Program-made: the position numbers and the translations under genes | Part shown: in pieces, positions 1-11,268 of the stretch | Numbering within the stretch: position 1 is the first letter of the stretch | Layout: each line of letters opens with the position of its first letter | Notes under the pieces: model-generated | What the model saw: the letters and a program-made list of their open reading frames with translations, nothing else | The model's database searches: none | What the model was told of the DNA's origin: nothing | DNA from: Trebonia sp050013875 | GTDB taxonomy: Bacteria; Actinomycetota; Actinomycetes; Streptosporangiales; Streptosporangiaceae | Direction: 5' to 3' | DNA: 64,000 nucleotides | NCBI GenBank assembly: GCA_050013875.1 | Contig: JBEKEK010000017.1 | Span: 53,802-117,801, forward strand

Positions 1-1657
1 ACGCGTCGGGCACCCCCCGGTCGGCCATCGCCCGCTGGTAGTAGCCGCTGGTGGCAAGCAGCTCCGCGTGGTCGGCGATGGACTCGGCCACGTTGTGATA
101 GACGCGGAAGGCGGCGTCGATGTTGACCCACTGGCCGTTGTAGAACTCCGAGGTCGGCAGGTCCGCACTGCCCGCGGGCCCGCTCCCCTTGATGCCGAAG
201 AGGTTGTGGTAGTCGGCCGCGAGCTGGCTTTTCCCCCAGGCGGACTCGTCGATCGCCTGGGCGATGGTCACCGCGGCCGGCACCCCCCAGCGCTGCTGGG
301 CCGCCTCCGCGCCCGGCGCGACCAGGCTGATGAACGCCTGCTGGGCCCGCGTCCCCGGTGCCGCCTGCGCGGCTGGGGCGTACTGCCGGTACTGCCCGCT
401 CTTGGCCGCGGGCGTGGCGGCGGGCTTGGCCGTGGGCCTGGCGGGGGGCGCGGCCGTCGCGGCCGGGGCCGGCGCGCGGGAAGCCGCCGGCACGGGCTTC
501 ACGGCCGGCCCGGCGGAGTTCGGCGGCCGGGATGCCGCGGTCGCGGCCGGGCTGGCACCGGGGATGACACTGGCGCCGGCCACGTCGGCCGCCGCGGGCA
601 CGGCACCGGGGATCGCCGCCGCGAACCCGTCGCTCTTGCCGTTGGCGCCGGCCGCCGCGCCCGCCGCGGCGCCGGCGGTCGGGCTGGCCGGGGCAAGGAC
701 CGGCGTGACGAGGCCGGGTACCACGGCCTGGCCGGCCGTGCCCGCCTTGGGCTGCCGCTGGCTGGCTGGCTTCCTCGACGTGGGTGCCCCGGAAGGCGAC
801 GCCGCGGCAGGCGGAGCCGGCGTCGTCGGCGCGGGCTTGGTCTTGGCCGGTCCGGGGCCCGGGGTGGTCGCCGACGCGCCGGCCGCTGCCGCGCCGGCCG
901 CCGCCGCCAGGTTGCCGTTGTCGATGAAGCCCTGGACCCCGGCCGCCGCGAGGGAGCCGCTGATCGTGTGGGCGTTCACCGAGAGGTTCGGCCCGGAGTC
1001 GGCCCCGATCGTGTCGAGCACCCCGCCGGAGTAGCCGGTCACCACCTCCACGTGCTGATTGAAGAGCACCCAGTCGCCCGGCTGCGGCTGGTATCCGTCG
1101 CCGACCGGGTACCAGCGGCCATGCGCCTGTGCGTCCGACAGCATGGAGGTGATGGCGGGCGACGCCGGGTTCTGGTCAACCCGGACATCAGCCCACTCAG
1201 GCAGCGGCCACGGGTAGCTGGTGCCGCCGGTCACCCAGCTCTGCTGGCCGACCGCCTGCGCGGCCAGTTCCAGGGTGAGGCTGGCGAACGCGGCGCAGGA
1301 CGGGCCGTGGTCGGCGCCGTCCACGCTGGTGTTGTCCCAGATCAGCGCCTCCAGTTGCGCGGGACTGCGGGTTGCCGCGAGCTGCAGGTAGTACTTCGCC
1401 ACGTTGACGATCGCCGACCGAAGCAGCGCGTTGCCGGTGGCGGCGTCCGCGCTGTCGCCGCCCACGGTCCTGGCGTTCATGGCAGCGCCGGGGTGGCCGG
1501 CCCGCTCGAGCGCCAGCAGGTGCAGTGGCACGCTGGTCGGCGAGGTCATCGCTTCGGCCGCCCCTGGGACGAAGTTAAATCCGGTTATCATGCCGCCGGT
1601 GGTCACGGTAACGAGCGCCGTTGCCTGCTGCCACCATGGCTTCCTGACGGAATGCAC
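1..1657 (-). CDS. Secreted two-domain peptidoglycan hydrolase (CHAP-like plus glucosaminidase), partial
   Basis: Predicted exported cell-wall hydrolase. 552 residues are visible; the C-terminus is lost at the window edge. The GTG at 1655-1657 is chosen because GAAGGG lies five bases upstream; the in-frame ATG at 1591 would remove most of the signal peptide. Residues 1-36 look like a signal peptide (RKPWWQQ, then a hydrophobic run ending PGAAEA). Residues about 85-235 resemble a CHAP/NlpC-type amidase or endopeptidase with candidate Cys121 (GPSCAAF) and His202 (NQHVEVV). An Ala/Pro-rich linker of about 160 residues follows. From about residue 420 there is a FlgJ-type glucosaminidase domain with the likely catalytic Glu in AIDESAWGKS. 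It sits 47 bp after the membrane protein at 1705-2631, so the two probably share a transcript. Domain calls rest on motifs only; which bond the CHAP-like part cuts is unknown. Confidence 0.75.
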   Translation of the reverse strand, partial: MHSVRKPWWQQATALVTVTTGGMITGFNFVPGAAEAMTSPTSVPLHLLALERAGHPGAAMNARTVGGDSADAATGNALLRSAIVNVAKYYLQLAATRSPAQLEALIWDNTSVDGADHGPSCAAFASLTLELAAQAVGQQSWVTGGTSYPWPLPEWADVRVDQNPASPAITSMLSDAQAHGRWYPVGDGYQPQPGDWVLFNQHVEVVTGYSGGVLDTIGADSGPNLSVNAHTISGSLAAAGVQGFIDNGNLAAAAGAAAAGASATTPGPGPAKTKPAPTTPAPPAAASPSGAPTSRKPASQRQPKAGTAGQAVVPGLVTPVLAPASPTAGAAAGAAAGANGKSDGFAAAIPGAVPAAADVAGASVIPGASPAATAASRPPNSAGPAVKPVPAASRAPAPAATAAPPARPTAKPAATPAAKSGQYRQYAPAAQAAPGTRAQQAFISLVAPGAEAAQQRWGVPAAVTIAQAIDESAWGKSQLAADYHNLFGIKGSGPAGSADLPTSEFYNGQWVNIDAAFRVYHNVAESIADHAELLATSGYYQRAMADRGVPDA

Positions 1658-1704
1658 GGTTTCCCTTCCCCCCTTCGGCGGTAACAGTCCTGATTTTTCG
1701 GCTC

Positions 1705-2631
1705 TTAAAGCCCAAAACTGGGCAGGCTGGCGAGGATCGCCTGGACCTGCGGGTTGCCCGGGTTGTCGGCGTTCACGAACAGCACCCCGGCCTGGGCCGC
1801 CATCTGCGACGGGGTGCCGCCCATCCACTGCTGGAAGACATCGCTCACCAGCGCCCGCTGCCCGGCCGGGATGCTGACCGGCCGCGCGCACCGCGGCGGG
1901 TACCCGGACCGGCTGACCAGCAGGGCGGAGCCGGTGTAGCGCTGGCAGTTCGCCGCCGTGCTCTCCAGCCCCTTCTCGACCAGCGGGGCGCCGCTTGAGC
2001 TGGTCAGGGTCGCGCCGCTGATGATGTCGTTGATCGCCCGCGCGGCGACCTGGAGGCTGTCGATCGGGTTGGCCGAGTTGTAGGGCTCGTGCAGGTTAAG
2101 CGAGAAGGCGATGTCACCGCCCTGGGCCGGCGCGATCGGCTCAAGGCCCTTGCGCCCGGTCGACTGATCGACGAAGCCAGGGTTGTTGCCGCTGGTTAGC
2201 AGGGCGAAGACCCAGAGGATCGGCTGGGTGGTCTTGGCGCAGGCGAAGTTGAGCTGGCTGGGCTCGGCCGCCACGTTCGGGTTCTGGCAGGCCTGCGTGA
2301 TCTCCGTCTGCACCTGGGCCACGCTGGCCGGCCAGCTCGCGCCGCCGCCGGGCAGCACGACCACCAGCGCGATAATCGCGGCCCCGGCGATCGCGGCCGC
2401 GAGCGCGATCGCGCGCAGATGGCCGCGCGCCCACCGGGTCCAGGAGCGGCCGGCCGGCCGGCGGCCGCCGTTGATGAGCGCCTCGGTCCGCCCGCCGGGG
2501 ATGCGCGGCCCGGTGCCACCGGACGCAGTGCCGCTGGACCCCGGGCCGGCCGCGGGCGGGATGACCGTGTTTTCCAGCATGGTGAGCTGATCGGTATCAT
2601 CATAGCTAATATATTCGAATTCGTTCGTCAT
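1705..2631 (-). CDS. Single-pass membrane protein of unknown function
   Basis: 308 residues, family not recognised. The N-terminus (MTNEFEYISYDD) is acidic and tyrosine-rich. A Pro/Gly/Arg linker follows, then one membrane segment around residues 80-105 (LAAAIAGAAIIALVVVL), then an extracytoplasmic domain of about 200 residues with several cysteines. The ATG at 2631 is preferred over an upstream in-frame start at 2655 because AAGGGG lies five bases before it. It is immediately upstream of, and codirectional with, the secreted peptidoglycan hydrolase (47-bp gap), so a cell-envelope role for the pair is a reasonable inference. The external domain has no motif I can name. Confidence 0.7.
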   Translation of the reverse strand: MTNEFEYISYDDTDQLTMLENTVIPPAAGPGSSGTASGGTGPRIPGGRTEALINGGRRPAGRSWTRWARGHLRAIALAAAIAGAAIIALVVVLPGGGASWPASVAQVQTEITQACQNPNVAAEPSQLNFACAKTTQPILWVFALLTSGNNPGFVDQSTGRKGLEPIAPAQGGDIAFSLNLHEPYNSANPIDSLQVAARAINDIISGATLTSSSGAPLVEKGLESTAANCQRYTGSALLVSRSGYPPRCARPVSIPAGQRALVSDVFQQWMGGTPSQMAAQAGVLFVNADNPGNPQVQAILASLPSFGL

Positions 2632-3038
2632 GGTCACCCCTTGCTGGGTTCTCACGGGTTGGGCGGTGGGTCTGGTCTAACCGGAGACGTCGCGGTGCTG
2701 CCATCCGTGCGGCGCGGCCGGGCGCCGTGTCGCGGGGAAGTGCGCCGCGCCTCCCCGGCCGCTCATCGTCGCACGGGACATTCGCATAGACAGTATTAGA
2801 ACACAGGTGCGACCCATTTGGAAACTACTTGCGGATGTCGCTTGTCATCGTTATGCGGCGTTCGAATTAACGTACTAACGATGCGCGTGTGGCCAGTGTG
2901 ATTAATGTGACACCTGCGACATAAGCGACCCGGCCAGAGCGGGTCGCACCAATGTACCGGCCGGCCCGGGGCGGCCCCGGCCGCGGCCTGCCGCCAGCCT
3001 CCCTGTCGCGCGCCGGGCGCTCATGGCAGCATGGTCGG
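2632..3038. other. Divergent intergenic region with inverted repeats
   Basis: No gene seen. This is the divergent control region between the envelope operon (minus) and the Nudix gene (plus). It is relatively AT-rich from 2780 to 2920. It holds a CRP-like half-conserved site, TGTGA-N6-TGACA, at 2897-2912, and an 8-bp inverted repeat GCGACCCG-N7-CGGGTCGC at 2925-2947 close to the Nudix start. Either could be an operator; neither is proven. Confidence 0.4.
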
Positions 3039-3581
3039 GTGCTGAAGGGGAGGCTCACCGAGTATCGGGCGGTCGGCGAGACCGAGGCCGCGGACGTCGA
3101 GCGGATGCGGCGGCTAGCCGCCGCGGCGCCCGACCCGTGGTCGCGGTCGGAACTGCCGCTGCACTTCACCGCCTCGGCGCTGGTGGTCCACCCGCCCAGC
3201 GGCCGGGTGCTCCTTCGCTGGCACGCCAAGCAGGACTGCTGGCTCCAGGTGGGCGGGCATGCCGATCCGGGCGAGAGCGACCCGCTCCGGATCGCGCTGC
3301 GCGAGGCGGCTGAGGAGTCCGGCCTGGCCGACCTGCTGCCCTGGCCGGACGGGTCACTGCGGCACGCGGTCGTGTGCCGGGTCCGCCGGTCGGCCACCGA
3401 GCCCGAACACGAGCACGCCGACCTGCGCTACGTTTTCGCCACCGCCGACCCGGACGCGGTCGCCGCCGAGAACGAGCTCTCGCCGCTGCGCTGGGTCACC
3501 TTTCCCGAGGCATACGACCTGGTCGGCGCCAACAACCTGGCCGTCACCCTGGACCGTGCTGAGCGCCTGCTTAGCGGCTAG
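3039..3581 (+). CDS. Nudix hydrolase
   Basis: About 180-residue Nudix-fold hydrolase that should cleave a nucleoside diphosphate linked to another moiety, using a divalent metal; the substrate cannot be told from sequence. The Nudix box is clear: GGHADPGE followed by REAAEESGL, with eight rather than seven residues between the first Glu and the Arg, a spacing I recall in this actinobacterial subgroup. The strand before it (LHFTASALVVHPPSGRVLL) and the closing helix fit the fold. An upstream ATG at 2952 is in frame, but its extra 29 residues are Arg/Pro/Gly-rich and look non-coding, so GTG at 3039 is preferred. It stands alone, with the peptide importer 470 bp downstream. Confidence 0.85.
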   Translation: MLKGRLTEYRAVGETEAADVERMRRLAAAAPDPWSRSELPLHFTASALVVHPPSGRVLLRWHAKQDCWLQVGGHADPGESDPLRIALREAAEESGLADLLPWPDGSLRHAVVCRVRRSATEPEHEHADLRYVFATADPDAVAAENELSPLRWVTFPEAYDLVGANNLAVTLDRAERLLSG

Positions 3582-4051
3582 CGGCCGGGGCCGACGGTCA
3601 GCCGCGGGGGGAGTTCCGGACTGCCGAGGAAGGCCGATCTCGGACCAGATCGCGTGATACTGTCACGCTGGCTACCGTGCGTAAGGGTCATCGTGATACG
3701 TTCCGGTTGTCGCATACCTGCTCCCAAAGCCGGATCTTTCGGGAAAAACTCCGGCCGAACGTGGCATGTACCGAAAAGTTAACAAAAGTAGAATAGTCAT
3801 CAGTGTCTGCTTCATGGTACTTTGCACGCATCGCAGGCAGAGGGGCCAATGCGTGCCGTCCGTGCGCTCCGGTTGGGCGTGCCGGTCGGGTGAAACACCA
3901 ATACATCGGCAGATCGATAGCAAATCGTGACTCTCCGGCTTCAGGTCCTTAACAGGCCTAATCTACGCTCCTGGCAAGCCCAGCGCCTGGGGGCACGCCC
4001 TACGAGGGCAAGCCGGAGGCGCGTCATCAGCACAGCCAAGGAGCGCAATTG
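3582..4051. other. Leader/promoter region of the peptide importer operon
   Basis: No convincing gene in 470 bp. The stretch 3740-3810 is AT-rich for this genome and is the likely promoter zone. CGTGATAC occurs twice (3653-3660 and 3692-3699, 39 bp apart). The only clear signal at the 3' end is AAGGAG at 4038-4043, eight bases before the ATG at 4052. No riboswitch fold was recognised. Confidence 0.4.
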
Positions 4052-5959
4052 ATGTTTCGGAACAGACGGCGGTCGCGCATGGCGCGGGTGGCCGTGGCCG
4101 GAGCGGCAGGCCTGCTCGCGCTAGGTATAGCCGCGTGCAGCAGCAGTAGCAGCAGCCCGTCGAGCACGAGCACGTCTGCCTCGTCGTCCCCGTCTTCGAC
4201 CGCCCCGGCCGTCGCGGGCGGCACCGCGACAGTGGCGCTGCCGGCAGGCGTGACTTATAACTACATCTTCCCCTTCATCCCCGCGGCAAGCGCGAACGAG
4301 TACAACACCCTCGGCTTCGAGGAGCTCATGTACCGTCCGCTGTACTACTTCGGCAACAACGGCAACTCGGTCGCGATCAACTACCCGCTCTCGACCGCGG
4401 ACGCGCCGGTGTACTCCGCCGGCGGCAAGACCGTCACCATCACCCTGAAGGGCTGGAAGTGGTCCAACGGCGAGACCGTTGACGCGAAGGACCTGGTCTT
4501 CTGGCTGAACCTGATGGAAGCGGAGAAGGCCAACTTCTACGGTTACGTTCCCGGCCTTATCCCGGACAACCTGGCCTCCTACAGCGCGACCGGCCCCGAC
4601 ACGGTGGTCCTGCACCTCAAGAGCGCGGTCTCGAGCCTCTGGTTCACCTACAACCAGCTCGCCGAGCTCACCCCGTTCCCGCAGGCCTGGGACGTCACCA
4701 AGGCCGGGGCCACCGCGGGCAGCGGCGGCTGCACCACCGACACGGCGGCGGACAAGTGGGCCAAGTGCACCGCGGTCTACACCTACCTGTCCGGCCTGGC
4801 CAAGCAGGCGGGCAGCTACGCAAGCAGCCCGGTCTGGAGCGTCGTCGACGGCCCGTGGAAGCTGAGCAGCTTCAACACCGACGGTAACGTGACCTTCGTG
4901 CCGAACCCGACCTACTCGGGTTCCCCCAAGCCCACCCTGACCTCGGTCAAGATGGTGCCGTACACCGACGACACGACCGAGTACACCGGGCTCAAGACCG
5001 GCTCGGTCGACGTGGGCTACATCCCGCCGCAGGACCTCGCGCACGTGTCCGGCGGGCAGGTACTGCCGTCGACCAACCCGCTCGGCACCGCCTACACCCT
5101 GGCTCCGTACTACCAGTACGGCATCCAGTACTACCTGATCAACTTCAACAACCCGAAGACCGGGCCGATCTTCAAGCAGCTGTACATCCGGCAGGCGCTG
5201 CAGGAGTCGATGGACCAGGAAGGCATGATCAAGGCCATCGACAACGGGTATGGCTACCCGACCTCGGGCGCGGTCCCGCAGCAGCCGTCCTCGCAGTGGA
5301 TCCCCACGATCCAGGGTCAGAACGGCGGCCAGGGCCCGTACGCCTTCTCCGTCGCCAACGCCACCGCGCTGCTGACCAGCCACGGCTGGGCCAAGGTGGG
5401 CGGCGTGATGACCTGCCAGAAGCCGGGCACGGCCGCGACCGAGTGCGGCGCCGGCATCGCCGCGGGGACCAAGCTGTCCTTCACGATGGACTACGCCACC
5501 GGCATCACCGCCTTCCAGGACGAGGTGGCCAACTACAAGTCGGACACCAGCCAGGTCGGCATCCAGATCAACGACGTGCCGCAGTCCTTCAACACCATCA
5601 TCGGTGAGACCACGCCGTGCACGCCGGGGCCGAAGTGCAGCTGGGACATGCTGAACTTCGGTGGCTGGAACTTCAACGGCCCTGGCTACGAGCCGACTGG
5701 TGAGCCGCTCTTCGCCACCGGCGCCGGGTCCAACGCGGGCAGCTACTCCAACCCGACCGAGGACAAGCTGATCCAGGAGACCCACACCAGCAGCAGCCTG
5801 GGTGTCTTCGACCAGTACGCGACGTACACCGACCAGCAGCTCCCGTTCGTCTGGATGCCGAACGCCTACGCGGTGCAGGCAGTGAGCAGCAAGCTGGCGA
5901 ACGTGACGTTCAACCCGCTTGGCGACTTCACACCCGAGTACTGGAACTTCACCAAGTAA
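4052..5959 (+). CDS. ABC transporter substrate-binding lipoprotein, family 5 (peptide/nickel type)
   Basis: 635-residue extracytoplasmic solute receptor (SBP_bac_5, DppA/OppA class) that would deliver a peptide or similar ligand to the permeases encoded next. Residues 1-29 are a lipoprotein signal peptide (MFRNRRRSRM, hydrophobic core, LGIAAC) with Cys29 as the lipidation site. A Ser-rich tether follows. The core shows family features such as the segment WKWSNGETVDAKDLVFWLN and the C-terminal IETHTSS-like helix region. The ATG at 4052 is preferred over TTG at 4049 because AAGGAG lies eight bases upstream. It is the first gene of a four-gene operon ending at 9994. The ligand is not predictable: aromatic and Asn/Tyr-rich segments are abundant, but that alone is not diagnostic. 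Confidence 0.9.
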   Translation: MFRNRRRSRMARVAVAGAAGLLALGIAACSSSSSSPSSTSTSASSSPSSTAPAVAGGTATVALPAGVTYNYIFPFIPAASANEYNTLGFEELMYRPLYYFGNNGNSVAINYPLSTADAPVYSAGGKTVTITLKGWKWSNGETVDAKDLVFWLNLMEAEKANFYGYVPGLIPDNLASYSATGPDTVVLHLKSAVSSLWFTYNQLAELTPFPQAWDVTKAGATAGSGGCTTDTAADKWAKCTAVYTYLSGLAKQAGSYASSPVWSVVDGPWKLSSFNTDGNVTFVPNPTYSGSPKPTLTSVKMVPYTDDTTEYTGLKTGSVDVGYIPPQDLAHVSGGQVLPSTNPLGTAYTLAPYYQYGIQYYLINFNNPKTGPIFKQLYIRQALQESMDQEGMIKAIDNGYGYPTSGAVPQQPSSQWIPTIQGQNGGQGPYAFSVANATALLTSHGWAKVGGVMTCQKPGTAATECGAGIAAGTKLSFTMDYATGITAFQDEVANYKSDTSQVGIQINDVPQSFNTIIGETTPCTPGPKCSWDMLNFGGWNFNGPGYEPTGEPLFATGAGSNAGSYSNPTEDKLIQETHTSSSLGVFDQYATYTDQQLPFVWMPNAYAVQAVSSKLANVTFNPLGDFTPEYWNFTK

Positions 5960-6042
5960 CCAGACCGGGTTAGCCTCGGCCGCGGTCTCGCCCCCCACCA
6001 GGGGGCGGGGCCGCGGCTGACGCGAGAAAGGACACTGAAACC

Positions 6043-6987
6043 GTGGTCGGTTTCCTGATCAGGCGGACCGGACAGGCGATCTTCGTGCTGTTCCTGGTGA
6101 CAGTCGCCACGCTCTTGCTGATCCACCTCTTCCCTGGCGGCCCGGTGCGGGCGTTGCTTGGCGACCGGGCGACGCCCTTCCAGATCGCCTACTACAACAA
6201 GCAGTACGGCTTCGACCAGCCGCTCTACGTGCAGTACATCAAGTGGGTCAACCAGCTGATCCACGGCAACCTGGGCTTCTCGAACCACCTGAACCAGTCG
6301 GTCACCAGCCTGATCGCCCAGTGCCTGCCGAGGACGATCATTCTCGTCCTGCTCGGTACGATCGTCTCGCTGCTGTTCGGCATCCCGCTCGGCGTCTACC
6401 AGGCGGTGCACCGCAACAGCGCTGCCGACTACGTGCTGACCGCGGTGTCCTTCCTCGGTTACTCGACGCCGACCTTCTTCCTCGGGATCATCCTGGTGGA
6501 CTGGTTCTCGGTCGACGTCCACATCTTCCCGCCCTTCGCCCCGCAGGGAACCACGGTCGGGGCGATCCTGGGAGACCCGAAGGCGCTCGTGCTGCCGGTC
6601 TTCACCTACGCCTTCCTGCTTTACGCCCTCTGGTCCCGGTACATGCGCTCGTCGGTCCTCGACAACCTCGTGCAGGACTACGTGCGGACGGCCCGGGCCA
6701 AGGGCGCCAGCGAGCGCCGGGTTGTCTGGGGGCACGTGTTCCGCAACTCGCTCGTCTCGATCATCACGCTGCTCGGCCTGTCCATCCCCGGACTGGTCGG
6801 CGGCGCGATCCTGATCGAGGTCGTCTTCAACTACCCGGGCATGGGCCTCGCTTTTTACAGCGCGGCGCTTAACGTGGACTATGAGGTGCTGCTCGGGTTC
6901 ACCGTGCTCGCCACGGTGGCGACGGTCGTCGGGAACCTGCTCGCGGACATCGGCTATGCCGTCCTCGACCCGAGGGTGAGGTACTGA
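6043..6987 (+). CDS. ABC transporter permease, DppB type
   Basis: 314-residue inner-membrane permease of the binding-protein-dependent transport family. It begins with the DppB/OppB-type opening (MVGFLIRRTGQAIFVLFLVT), has about six membrane segments, and carries the EAA loop around DYVRTARAKGASERRVVWGH that docks on the ATPase. The GTG at 6043 has GAAAGGA about 11 bases upstream. It lies 83 bp after the lipoprotein gene and one base before the second permease, so it is part of the same operon. Confidence 0.92.
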   Translation: MVGFLIRRTGQAIFVLFLVTVATLLLIHLFPGGPVRALLGDRATPFQIAYYNKQYGFDQPLYVQYIKWVNQLIHGNLGFSNHLNQSVTSLIAQCLPRTIILVLLGTIVSLLFGIPLGVYQAVHRNSAADYVLTAVSFLGYSTPTFFLGIILVDWFSVDVHIFPPFAPQGTTVGAILGDPKALVLPVFTYAFLLYALWSRYMRSSVLDNLVQDYVRTARAKGASERRVVWGHVFRNSLVSIITLLGLSIPGLVGGAILIEVVFNYPGMGLAFYSAALNVDYEVLLGFTVLATVATVVGNLLADIGYAVLDPRVRY

Positions 6988-6988
6988 G

Positions 6989-7909
6989 ATGGCTATGGAA
7001 AGCGCGCAGGTCATCACGGCCAGCGACGCCGAGCTCGGGCTTGAGCCGTCGTCCAGCCAGCGCGGCATGCTCCGCCGGGCCGGGGAAGTGTTCGTCGAGA
7101 ACAGGCTCGCCCTCGCCGGGCTGGGCTTCATCGTCTTCATCCTCTTGTTCTGCTTCATCGGCCCGCACCTCTACGTCACCAATCAGGTCGACACCGACCT
7201 GATCAACTCGCTGTGCACCCCCGGGTCGCAGCACCTGCTCGGCTGCAACGAGCTCGGCTACGACGAACTGGGCCGGCTGATGGTCGGCGGCCAGACCTCG
7301 ATCGAGGTCGGCCTGGCGGCGGCCGTTGTCTCGGTCCTCATCGGCACCCTCTACGGTGCGATCTCCGGCTTCGCGGGCGGCTTCATCGACTCGGTCATGA
7401 TGCGCATCGTGGACGCCGGGCTTTCCCTGCCGTCCCTGATGGTGATCATCATCCTGTCGGTCATCTTCCACCCGACCCCGGTTGTGATCGTCTTCATCAT
7501 CGCGGTCTTCTACTGGTTCGGCGTCGCCCGCCTGGTCCGCGGCGAGACCCTGTCGCTCCGCAACCGGGAGTACGTGCAGGCGGTCAAGGTGATCGGCGGC
7601 CGCCCGCTGCGCTCCGTGGTCAGGCACATCGTGCCCAACGCGATCGGCACGATCATCGTGCAGGCCACGTTCGCGGTGGCGGACTCGATCCTCACCCTGT
7701 CGGTGCTCGGCTTCCTCACCCTCGGGGTGGCGCCGCCTGCGACCGACTGGGGATCGATGCTCTCCGGCGGCCTGACCTACATCCAGGGCGGGAACTACTG
7801 GTGGCTGATCTATCCGCCGGGTGTGCTGATCATCCTCACCTGCATCTCGTTCAACTTCATCGGTGACGCGCTCCGCGACGCGTTCGAGACCCGGCTGCAG
7901 CGCCGGTAG
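6989..7909 (+). CDS. ABC transporter permease, DppC type
   Basis: 306-residue partner permease. The N-terminal cytoplasmic part (about 45 residues) precedes the first membrane segment (LALAGLGFIVFILLFCFIG), as usual for DppC/OppC. The EAA loop is at REYVQAVKVIGGRPLRSVV. Its ATG lies one base after the DppB stop, giving strong translational coupling. It is expected to heterodimerise with the 6043-6987 product. Confidence 0.92.
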   Translation: MAMESAQVITASDAELGLEPSSSQRGMLRRAGEVFVENRLALAGLGFIVFILLFCFIGPHLYVTNQVDTDLINSLCTPGSQHLLGCNELGYDELGRLMVGGQTSIEVGLAAAVVSVLIGTLYGAISGFAGGFIDSVMMRIVDAGLSLPSLMVIIILSVIFHPTPVVIVFIIAVFYWFGVARLVRGETLSLRNREYVQAVKVIGGRPLRSVVRHIVPNAIGTIIVQATFAVADSILTLSVLGFLTLGVAPPATDWGSMLSGGLTYIQGGNYWWLIYPPGVLIILTCISFNFIGDALRDAFETRLQRR

Positions 7910-7918
7910 GGGGATAAA

Positions 7919-9994
<2,076 letters not shown>

Positions 9995-10019
9995 CCCGCA
10001 ACAGCAGTAGCACTCCGAG

Positions 10020-10046
10020 CGGGCCCGGCGGCTGCCGGGCCCGTTT
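10020..10046 (+). terminator. Terminator of the peptide importer operon
   Basis: Perfect 10-bp stem CGGGCCCGGC / GCCGGGCCCG (10020-10029 and 10034-10043) with a four-base loop GGCT, followed by TTT. It lies directly after the ATPase stop codon. Confidence 0.8.
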
Positions 10047-10168
10047 CGCGTCCGGGCACCCGGACCCCCGGGTGGAACGCTGCCCCCAGGCGGCGTAGCG
10101 TGGGGAACGCGCCCGTCGCGTGGTTACCGGCGGACCGGGACCGCCCCGGGCCGCCCGGGCCCGCCGAT

Positions 10169-10212
10169 ATGCATGACACTTCAATAATCTTGCGGAATGC
10201 ATGACGCTTCAA
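10169..10212 (+). promoter_or_regulatory. Paired 16-bp direct repeats in the yceI promoter
   Basis: ATGCATGACACTTCAA at 10169-10184 is repeated as ATGCATGACGCTTCAA at 10197-10212 (15 of 16 identical, 28 bp apart). They lie just upstream of a -10-like TAGTCT near 10226 and of the yceI start at 10286. This looks like a tandem operator or activator site; the regulator is not known. Confidence 0.55.
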
Positions 10213-10285
10213 CCATTTTTCGGGTAGTCTTACCTGGTAACGCGCTTCAGCGTCGCAGTTGCAAACACACATTCCTGGAGGCTCA

Positions 10286-10849
10286 ATGAGCTCGACTGCT
10301 GTGGAGATCCCCGGCTACGTCGCCGGCACGTGGGCGATTGACCCGGTTCACTCCGAGGTCTCGTTTACCGTGCGGCACATGATGGTCAGCAAGGTCCGCG
10401 GCCGCTTCGACACGTTCGAGGGCACCATCGTCACCGGTGCGGACCCGCTGTCCTCGACTGTCACCGCCACGGTTGACCTCTCCTCGATCAACACCGGCCA
10501 GGAGCAGCGGGACGCGCACATCCGCTCCGCCGACTTCTTCGAGGTGGAGAAGCACCCGCACATGACCTTCGCCTCCACCGGCGTCCGCCCCGAGGGTGAC
10601 CACTTCCTGCTCGACGGCGACCTCACCCTCAAGGGCGTGACCAAGCCGGTCACCTTCAAGCTTGAGGTCAACGGCTTCGGCCCGGACGCTTACGGCGGCA
10701 CCCGGGCCGGCTTCTCGGCGACCACCGAGATCAACCGGAGCGAATTCGGCGTGAACTTCAACGGCCCCATCCCCGGCGTCCCCGGCGGCGTGGCGGTGTC
10801 CGAGAAGGCCACCATCAACCTCGAGATCGAGGGCGTCCTGCAGGCCTGA
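10286..10849 (+). CDS. YceI-family protein
   Basis: 187-residue YceI-like lipocalin-fold protein; family members bind isoprenoid or other lipids. The opening GTWAIDPVHSEVSFTVRHMM and the later RSADFFEVEKHPHMTF are family signatures. There is no signal peptide, unlike the periplasmic E. coli protein, so a cytoplasmic location is likely. ATG at 10286 is chosen over an in-frame upstream ATG/CAG stretch (10259) because TGGAGG lies four bases upstream. A pair of 16-bp direct repeats upstream suggests dedicated control. Confidence 0.92.
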   Translation: MSSTAVEIPGYVAGTWAIDPVHSEVSFTVRHMMVSKVRGRFDTFEGTIVTGADPLSSTVTATVDLSSINTGQEQRDAHIRSADFFEVEKHPHMTFASTGVRPEGDHFLLDGDLTLKGVTKPVTFKLEVNGFGPDAYGGTRAGFSATTEINRSEFGVNFNGPIPGVPGGVAVSEKATINLEIEGVLQA

Positions 10850-10949
10850 GGCCTGCCGGTCAGTCATCAGCGGAGCGCGGCGCGGCCCGGTGGGTCGTGC
10901 CGCGCTCGTGTGGAACGGAAGGTTTCTTCGCCCGGCTGGCTCGGGGTTC

Positions 10950-11228
10950 CTAGTGCTCGCGGTGCTTGGTCAGGTAGTCGATGTAAAGCGGCCGGAGTGC
11001 TTCCGCCTCGGCGCCGTCGCCCGAGCTGATTACGTCGGCCAGCAGCGCGGAAGCCTTGACCACGTCCTCCTCGGACTCGCCCTCGTACCCCTCAAGCGCC
11101 TCCGCCGCCGGAATCGCCCGGAGCAGCTCCCAGAGGAACTTCACGTCGGCGTGGGTCAGTGCCCGGTGCACGGCCTTGTCGTGCAGCTCGCGGGAAGAAA
11201 GTGCCTCAAATTCGGTCTCGGTAGCCAC
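10950..11228 (-). CDS. Small conserved actinobacterial protein of unknown function
   Basis: About 92 residues, predicted mostly helical and acidic, with the core ELHDKAVHRALTHADVKFLWELL. Short proteins of this kind are common in actinobacteria, but I know no function. The GTG at 11228 (VATETEFEAL) is preferred, because the upstream in-frame extension is short and Gly/Lys-rich. It ends 100 bp from the yceI stop and starts 40 bp after the end of the methyltransferase gene on the same strand, so the two may be cotranscribed. Confidence 0.65.
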   Translation of the reverse strand: MATETEFEALSSRELHDKAVHRALTHADVKFLWELLRAIPAAEALEGYEGESEEDVVKASALLADVISSGDGAEAEALRPLYIDYLTKHREH

Positions 11229-11268
11229 GCTCTTGACCTTACCCCCACCTCGCACTCCGCCCTTCCCG

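Noticed and set aside
68..1684. Long plus-strand open frame of 538 codons at the window start
   Set aside because: It is Arg/Gly-rich nonsense opposite the truncated peptidoglycan hydrolase, whose minus-strand translation has clear domains and a signal peptide.
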